A stretch of 5,336 bases of DNA. It comes from CAYPTY01 sp965659005 (GTDB lineage: Bacteria > Bacteroidota > Rhodothermia > Balneolales > Balneolaceae). The stretch's first letter is position 1, and each line of letters opens with the position of its first letter. The stretch spans positions 1 to 5,336 of the forward strand of contig CBFHVG010000104.1 in the NCBI GenBank assembly GCA_965659005.1, written 5' to 3'. The notes under the pieces are model-generated. The model did no database searches. It worked only from the letters and a program-made list of their open reading frames with translations, and was not told the DNA's origin. Of the stretch, positions 1 through 3,964 are shown piece after piece. The position numbers and the translations under genes were made by a program.

Positions 1-1
1 T

Positions 2-718
2 AAAGATCTCAAAAAAGTGGGTATAGAGGCAGCAACAATACATGGTGATCGTGACCAGGCTGAAAGAAATGAGGCCCTGCACAAATTCAAGACGGGTGAA
101 GTTAAGGTGATTGTTGCAACAGATGTATTAGCAAGAGGCATCGATATCGATGATGTGTCCCTGATTCTAAATTACGATGTACCAAAGTCACCTGAAGATT
201 ATATACATAGAATTGGAAGAACTGGCCGATATGATAAAACAGGTGTTGCTGTTACATTTGTGAATAGAAATGATGGGAGACTTTTTACAGCTATAGAGGA
301 AAAGGTTGGCGCTGAAAAAATTCAGAAAAAACATCGACCGGAAGAAGTTAAAAATTTCAAAAACGGAAAGAGTTCTGATTCTCAGACTAAACATAGCAGA
401 AAAACGTCAGGTGCCGATCAGAAGGTCACTGATAAGAACAAGCAAGAAAAACCAAAAAATCAGGTGAAGGAGGCAGACGAAAAACCAGAAACCCAACCGA
501 AACCAAAAAGCACCAAAAAGCCTGCCAATAGTTCGAAGAATAAAACAGATTCACGAAATAAAAGTACTAAGCCCGAAAGGTCTCAGCAAAAACAACAATA
601 TAAGAAAGAACCCTATGTTGAGATTAAAAGAGTTGATGCAGCCACAGTGAGAAAACCTGAAAAACCTGTAAAGCACCATAAAGGATTTTTAGGTTTTATA
701 AGAAGTTTCTTTAGTTAG
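2..718 (+). CDS. DEAD-box RNA helicase, RhlE-like, C-terminal part (5' end outside window)
   Basis: This is the C-terminal half of an ATP-dependent DEAD-box RNA helicase, a cytoplasmic enzyme that unwinds RNA duplexes in ribosome assembly or RNA decay. The frame is open to the left edge (K-D-L-K-K before the GTG at 17), so that GTG is internal and the RecA1 domain with Q, Walker A and DEAD motifs lies outside. Counting from the first codon seen, the HGDRDQAER segment is at about residues 14-22, motif V (ATDVLARGID) at 39-48 and motif VI (HRIGRTGR) at 69-76. After about residue 110 comes a tail of roughly 100 residues rich in Lys, Gln, Pro, Asn and Ser, probably disordered and RNA-binding. It ends in a hydrophobic-aromatic segment, GFLGFIRSFFS. 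Such tails are common in RhlE-type helicases of Bacteroidota. The helicase call is secure; assignment to RhlE rather than another DEAD-box subgroup is inference. Confidence 0.93.
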   Translation, partial: KDLKKVGIEAATIHGDRDQAERNEALHKFKTGEVKVIVATDVLARGIDIDDVSLILNYDVPKSPEDYIHRIGRTGRYDKTGVAVTFVNRNDGRLFTAIEEKVGAEKIQKKHRPEEVKNFKNGKSSDSQTKHSRKTSGADQKVTDKNKQEKPKNQVKEADEKPETQPKPKSTKKPANSSKNKTDSRNKSTKPERSQQKQQYKKEPYVEIKRVDAATVRKPEKPVKHHKGFLGFIRSFFS

Positions 719-757
719 ATAAGTTAATACATGCATAAAATTGCATGACTTATATTT
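719..757 (+). terminator. Stem-loop just after the helicase stop, candidate terminator
   Basis: Starting at the base after the TAG stop, ATAAGT (719-724) pairs with ACTTAT (748-753), and CATGCA (730-735) pairs with TGCATG (742-747). The loop is TAAAAT (736-741), and the left arm carries a five-base bulge (725-729). Both six-base stems are perfect. The following bases, ATTT, form only a weak U tract, so efficiency as an intrinsic terminator is doubtful. Position supports a role in ending helicase transcription. The right arm overlaps a possible -7 element for the next gene, so a regulatory role is also possible. Confidence 0.4.
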
Positions 758-758
758 A
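751..758 (+). promoter_or_regulatory. Candidate Bacteroidota -7 element for the alkaline phosphatase gene
   Basis: TATATTTA matches the Bacteroidota -7 consensus TAnnTTTG at all defined positions except the last. It ends 35 bases before the ATG at 794, nearly the same distance as the better element upstream of 3244 (37 bases). No TTG was found at the expected -33 distance, so the call rests on the -7 match and position only. Confidence 0.35.
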
Positions 759-793
759 AGCAAATAACAATACTGAAATCACTTTAATAAGAT

Positions 794-1954
794 ATGAAGT
801 CTAAATTTTTGTTTCTCTTTTTGTTCTTCTTCAGTTCTTGTGCAATAGCCCAAGATTCAGATAAAACCATTATTACTGTTGCAGAATCAAAAGAAACTAC
901 CACAAATACTAAATTGGATTTAGTTGAGAGTACAACCGTTAAGAATGTGATCTTTTTAATAGGGGATGGCACAGGTTTAGCACAGATATCAGCTGGTCAA
1001 CTTCATCTAGTAGGAAAACATGGCCTACTTAATATTCAAAGACTACCTGTATTGGGTCTTATTAAAACTTTTGCTGAAAACAGTTTGATAACAGATTCTG
1101 CTGCTGGTGCTACCGCCTTTTCATGTGGTGAAAGAACAAACAATGGTATGATCGCAATGCTTCCAAATGATGAGCCATGCAAAACGATTTTAGAATATGC
1201 GGTTGAAAATGGCATGAGCACAGCATTACTATCTACTTCCGGAGTAACTCATGCTACCCCCGCGTCTTACGCTTCTCATGTGCCAAGTAGAAATATGTAC
1301 AGTGAAATAGCTGATCAATATCTGGAAGCTGGTGTTGATGTAATTCTAGGCGGTGGTTGGGAAGATTTTATGCCGTCAACTAAAGAAGGTAGTCGTAGAA
1401 CTGATGAGAGAGAATTAACGACAGAATTTGAGGATAGAGGTTATGATGTATTGTTTAATAAAGATGATATGAACAATAGCAGCTCAGATAAACTATTGGG
1501 TCTATTTTCGCAAGGTGGATTGATTCATGAGAATTCAGAACCTAGTCTGGCTGAAATGACTACTAAGTCACTAGAAATACTCAGTAAAAATGAAAAAGGT
1601 TTTTTCATGATGATCGAAGGTAGTCAAATTGACTGGGGAAGTCATCAGAATGATGCTTCATATGTTATGAGAGAAGTAAAAAGCTTTGATGATGCCATTG
1701 GGGTTGTACTCGATTTTGCAAAAGATAATGGAGAGACGCTTGTTGTCATTACAGCTGATCATGAAACTGGTGGTATGACCATGAACAAGAATTTGGAAGA
1801 TGGCAAAAAGATGGAAATTGCATGGACAACTGGAGGCCATACCGGTATACCTGTACCATTAATGGCATATGGTCCAAAAGCATTAGAGTTTTCTGGCTGG
1901 CATTCAAATATTGAAGTGGGCCGAATTTTGTTCGAGATAATGGGCATCAATTAA
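794..1954 (+). CDS. Alkaline phosphatase (PhoA family), exported
   Basis: Predicted metal-dependent alkaline phosphatase that releases phosphate from phosphomonoesters outside the cytoplasm. The complete 386-residue protein carries all core signatures of the family: metal-ligand Asp58 in IGDGTG, nucleophile Ser102 in TDSAAGATA, His153 and Thr155 in THATPA, Glu275, Asp280 and His284 in EGSQIDWGSH, Asp322-His323 in TADHETGG, and His349 in GGHTG. Relative to E. coli PhoA, the Asp153 and Lys328 positions are His153 and Trp281, a combination known from Bacillus-type enzymes and the cold-active TAB5 enzyme. The N-terminus is a signal peptide (Lys2, Lys4, hydrophobic 5-13). Cleavage could be by signal peptidase I after AIA (17-19), or Cys16 in FSSC could be an imperfect lipobox. 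No type IX sorting domain is seen at the C-terminus. The ATG at 794 places the signal peptide correctly; there is no clear Shine-Dalgarno sequence. It is first in a likely operon with the acyltransferase. Confidence 0.95.
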   Translation: MKSKFLFLFLFFFSSCAIAQDSDKTIITVAESKETTTNTKLDLVESTTVKNVIFLIGDGTGLAQISAGQLHLVGKHGLLNIQRLPVLGLIKTFAENSLITDSAAGATAFSCGERTNNGMIAMLPNDEPCKTILEYAVENGMSTALLSTSGVTHATPASYASHVPSRNMYSEIADQYLEAGVDVILGGGWEDFMPSTKEGSRRTDERELTTEFEDRGYDVLFNKDDMNNSSSDKLLGLFSQGGLIHENSEPSLAEMTTKSLEILSKNEKGFFMMIEGSQIDWGSHQNDASYVMREVKSFDDAIGVVLDFAKDNGETLVVITADHETGGMTMNKNLEDGKKMEIAWTTGGHTGIPVPLMAYGPKALEFSGWHSNIEVGRILFEIMGIN

Positions 1955-1966
1955 TTCTGAGTTAAT

Positions 1967-2734
1967 TTGTTCAGGACTATTCAATCAGCATTAATCTGGG
2001 TTGCTATAATCTTATTAATGGTCATCTGGCTGCCATTAGTATCAATAGTATATCTCATTGATAGAAATCCAACTAAGTACACTACAGGGAAGTGGTTTAG
2101 AAGATTAGGATGGGCAATTGTTTCTGTTAATCCTGCCTGGAAAGTTAAGATTATTGGAAATCCCAAAATCGATGATAAAAAGCCTTATGTAGTGATCTGC
2201 AATCACTTATCTAATGCAGATATACCCATTATTTCATTATTGGGTTGGGAGATGAAATGGATTAGTAAAGCAGAGTTATTCAAAACACCTGTTACGGGTT
2301 GGATGATGTCTATGGCAAAAGATATTTCCATTGATCGAAAATCTGACGCTCGTGGAACACAAATGTACAGACATACAGTGTTTTTTCTCGAAAGAAATGT
2401 CTCAGTCATGTTTTTCCCTGAAGGAACACGTTCTAGATCAGGTAAATTAAATAAGTTTGCAAAGGGAGCTTTCGATATTGCGATCAGAAAAAAACTGGAT
2501 ATTCTTCCTTTAGTTATCGACGGAACTCAAAATTGTTTACCAAAGAATTCCTGGAAATTTGGACACGCTGATAGCATTGTTTTAAAGGTATTGGACCCGA
2601 TTTCAACAGAGAATTTGAAAAAATCAGATGTCGATAAGCTTATCGATTCAACCAGACAGCTTTATATTAACGAATTATCGGAAATTCGAGATTTACCAGC
2701 ATCTGATGTAGATTCACTAGCGATCAAAGAATAA
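1967..2734 (+). CDS. plsC: 1-acyl-sn-glycerol-3-phosphate acyltransferase (PlsC family)
   Basis: Membrane-bound acyltransferase of the PlsC/LPLAT family, expected to acylate lysophosphatidic acid to phosphatidic acid in phospholipid synthesis at the inner membrane. The 255-residue protein has an N-terminal hydrophobic helix at about 8-31, block I NHLSNAD (Asn79, His80, Asp85) as the HX4D catalytic pair, a block II-like segment around 119-125 (ISIDRK), block III FFPEGTRS at 149-156 for glycerol-phosphate binding, and block IV around 179-187 (ILPLVIDGT). The length is normal for the family. An in-frame TGA at 1958-1960 limits the start. The TTG at 1967 preserves the whole membrane helix, whereas the first ATG (2018, codon 18) would cut it in half, so TTG is preferred. 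A weak GAG lies five bases upstream. The gene begins 12 bases after the phosphatase stop and is probably cotranscribed. The C-terminal 20 residues are acidic and not part of the fold. Acyl acceptor specificity is inferred from the family. Confidence 0.9.
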   Translation: MFRTIQSALIWVAIILLMVIWLPLVSIVYLIDRNPTKYTTGKWFRRLGWAIVSVNPAWKVKIIGNPKIDDKKPYVVICNHLSNADIPIISLLGWEMKWISKAELFKTPVTGWMMSMAKDISIDRKSDARGTQMYRHTVFFLERNVSVMFFPEGTRSRSGKLNKFAKGAFDIAIRKKLDILPLVIDGTQNCLPKNSWKFGHADSIVLKVLDPISTENLKKSDVDKLIDSTRQLYINELSEIRDLPASDVDSLAIKE

Positions 2735-2742
2735 AACCGACC

Positions 2743-2758
2743 GATATCATTTGATATC
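2743..2758. terminator. Inverted repeat at the convergent gene junction, candidate bidirectional terminator
   Basis: GATATCA (2743-2749) is the exact reverse complement of TGATATC (2752-2758), with two bases between. On the forward strand it is preceded by AAAACCGACC and followed by TTTTAC; on the reverse strand it is followed by GGTCGGTTTTA. It lies between the acyltransferase stop (2732-2734) and the end of the reverse membrane-protein gene, whose TGA stop (2747-2749) is inside the left arm. The stem is AT-rich and short, so it is weak as an intrinsic terminator, but its position fits shared termination. Confidence 0.4.
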
Positions 2759-3157
2759 TTTTACTTCACTATTACTATTAATGAGTCTGCTCTTGATGAC
2801 AAAGCCGATAAATATACCTATTAAGCTTATTGTAACAGGTAGTAGGGTTAATAAATAGGTGTTCTGTTCTGCTCTTAGCAATGCAGGTATAAACCTCAAA
2901 ATGAGAACAAGAGAAGCGAGCGATACAGTATGCTTCAAAGGGTCAAATCCAGCCAGAGTTGTTGTCAATAATGTTCCAAAGATTCCTAAAAGTAAAATGA
3001 CCAATAGTAATACTATGATCCAGGTTATTGATGGGAGGGACTGAAGACCAGAGAAAACAAGATCTTCCCTGTGATAAAATGCTATGATTATTCTGGCGAA
3101 TCCTTCTAGTATAATCATTGTCATAAAACCAGCACATATCGCTAAAATACTTTTCAT
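2747..3157 (-). CDS. Small four-helix membrane protein of unknown function
   Basis: I do not recognise this 136-residue protein. It is almost entirely hydrophobic, with four likely membrane helices at about residues 3-27, 44-68, 75-94 and 101-121, and a short polar tail (SNSEVKDIK) at the end. The first helix contains a glycine and charged residues (AGFMTMIILEGFAR), and Arg88 with Pro91 interrupts the third. No catalytic or ligand motif is visible. The hydrophobic periodicity and absence of stops over 136 codons support real coding on this strand; the forward-strand reading of 61 codons in the same region has no such structure. The ATG at 3155-3157 begins just before the first helix and is the natural start. 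The gene is convergent with the acyltransferase and divergent from the gene at 3244, so it is probably monocistronic. Confidence 0.72.
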   Translation of the reverse strand: MKSILAICAGFMTMIILEGFARIIIAFYHREDLVFSGLQSLPSITWIIVLLLVILLLGIFGTLLTTTLAGFDPLKHTVSLASLVLILRFIPALLRAEQNTYLLTLLPVTISLIGIFIGFVIKSRLINSNSEVKDIK

Positions 3158-3167
3158 CTATTTATAA

Positions 3168-3182
3168 TAATTGAATCAATTA
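3168..3182. repeat. 15-bp palindrome in the divergent intergenic region, candidate operator
   Basis: TAATTGA-A-TCAATTA is a perfect 7-bp inverted repeat around a single central A. It lies 10 bases before the reverse start codon (3157) and 16 bases upstream of the -7 element of the forward gene. That geometry suits a dimeric regulator acting on one or both promoters. The sequence is AT-rich, so chance occurrence is possible. Confidence 0.35.
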
Positions 3183-3215
3183 ATAAACTAATTCTACCTA
3201 TATTTGCAGCCCAAA
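3183..3215 (-). promoter_or_regulatory. Weak candidate promoter for the small membrane-protein gene
   Basis: Read on the reverse strand, TTTG (3215-3212) is followed after 21 bases by TAGTTTAT (3190-3183), a partial match to the Bacteroidota -33 TTG and -7 TAnnTTTG pair. The spacing is acceptable, but the last two bases of the -7 element do not match. It would place the start of transcription within or next to the palindrome at 3168-3182. Confidence 0.2.
3199..3206 (+). promoter_or_regulatory. Bacteroidota-type -7 promoter element for the metallopeptidase-like gene
   Basis: TATATTTG is a full match to the Bacteroidota sigma-factor -7 consensus TAnnTTTG and is followed by CAGC. It ends 37 bases before the ATG at 3244, giving a 5' leader of about 30 bases. 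The nearest upstream TTG (3171-3173) is 25 bases away, a little longer than the usual spacing, and sits inside the palindrome at 3168-3182. Confidence 0.6.
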
Positions 3216-3243
3216 AGAAATCAAACTATGATAAGAAAATACA

Positions 3244-3735
3244 ATGCCTGAAAACGATTTTTTAAAACCAGAAGAAACAATATCCAAGGAGAAACAATTA
3301 ATGGAGTCTCCTGAAATTGAAAAAATCGCAAAAGATGTCATAGAGCAATATCAGCTGGAATTTGGTCCCGCTGAAATAGGCTTTTTTCTTGTTTATCCAA
3401 ATATTTCAAAATTAAGAGCAGCAAAATCAATGAAGGCTACAAGGGAAGTGAAGTATTATTCCGGTAATGATTACCTCATTGAAGTTTCAGGCGAGTTATG
3501 GGATATACTTGATAGTAAGACTCGTGAAATGGTGATTTATCATCAATTACAGCATCTCGATCCTCAGTTTAAACCAAAAACGAATGAGTGGAAGATGAAT
3601 CTCAGGAAACCCGATTTCTCAGACTTTTATTCAATCAATGATAAGTTTGGTAACGAGTGGTATAAGACAGTTCAAGCCTCAGCTTCCTCACTCTATGATC
3701 TTGATCCCAGACAAGAGAGTAAAGTTAGCCTTTAA
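3244..3735 (+). CDS. Putative phage metallopeptidase-like protein with altered active site
   Basis: The 163-residue, soluble, charged protein has no signal peptide. Its pattern resembles the putative phage metallopeptidase domain: a helix near 23-38 (IEKIAKDVIEQYQ), an I-x-F-x-L strand at 45-50, a lysine-containing loop, a strand at 76-81 (DYLIEV), a Trp86 helix, and a second helix with REMVIYHQLQHL at 94-105. It ends with a PDFSDF (123-128) and G-x-x-W (136-139) block that recalls the family's HDVEEF...G-x-W ending. In the active-site helix the expected HExxH reads HQLQH (His100, Gln101, His104), so the catalytic Glu is Gln. The His normally preceding the later Asp is Pro123. If the relationship holds, this is probably a non-catalytic or altered-function member; the match is from memory of the family pattern. 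The start at 3244 has an AG-rich leader (GATAAGAAAA) and the upstream promoter fits. It is convergent with the SUI1 gene, three bases away. Confidence 0.72.
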   Translation: MPENDFLKPEETISKEKQLMESPEIEKIAKDVIEQYQLEFGPAEIGFFLVYPNISKLRAAKSMKATREVKYYSGNDYLIEVSGELWDILDSKTREMVIYHQLQHLDPQFKPKTNEWKMNLRKPDFSDFYSINDKFGNEWYKTVQASASSLYDLDPRQESKVSL

Positions 3736-3738
3736 ATC

Positions 3739-3963
3739 TTAAACTATGGTATAGCCTTCCTTTTCAAGGTAAGTCTTTATTTTAGCAACATGATCGCCTT
3801 GAATCTCAATAGTTTTGCCCTTAATTGTACCCCCGGCGCCACAAGTCTTTTTTAGATTCATTGTTAATGTCTGTATTACCTGTGGGTTATGTGTAATTCC
3901 CTTAACAACTGAGACTTTTTTCCCTCTGCGTCCTGAGGAATCTAATGTTACTTTAACTTTCAT
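3739..3963 (-). CDS. Translation initiation factor SUI1/eIF1 family protein (YciH-like), minimal form
   Basis: A 74-residue SUI1-domain protein, the bacterial counterpart of eukaryotic eIF1. It is expected to bind the small ribosomal subunit and affect initiation fidelity or stress translation. The SUI1 signature is clear: SGRRGKKVSVVKGI at 10-23, LKKTCGAGGTIKGKTIEIQG at 37-56 with the GAGG turn, then GDH and an ending of LEKEGYTIV. E. coli YciH is about 108 residues; this protein lacks the usual N-terminal extension and starts right at the domain. The ATG at 3963-3961 is the only possible start: the frame is open upstream to a stop at 4014-4012 but has no ATG, GTG or TTG. AAGG (3973-3970) gives a well-spaced Shine-Dalgarno sequence inside the end of the MATE gene. 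One base separates the MATE stop from this ATG, suggesting cotranscription and translational coupling. It ends three bases from the convergent gene at 3735. Confidence 0.9.
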   Translation of the reverse strand: MKVKVTLDSSGRRGKKVSVVKGITHNPQVIQTLTMNLKKTCGAGGTIKGKTIEIQGDHVAKIKTYLEKEGYTIV

Positions 3964-3964
3964 T

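Noticed and set aside
784..972. Reverse reading frame of 62 codons opposite the phosphatase start
   Set aside because: It lies antisense to the signal peptide and first metal-binding motif of a clearly real gene and shows no domain of its own.
2859..3044. Forward reading frame of 61 codons inside the membrane-protein gene
   Set aside because: The reverse strand encodes a coherent four-helix protein; the forward reading has no recognisable structure and no start signals.
3744..3754. CTAT-GGT-ATAG mini inverted repeat near the convergent stops
   Set aside because: Four base pairs with no T tract is too weak to call a terminator, and it lies inside the last codons of the SUI1 gene.
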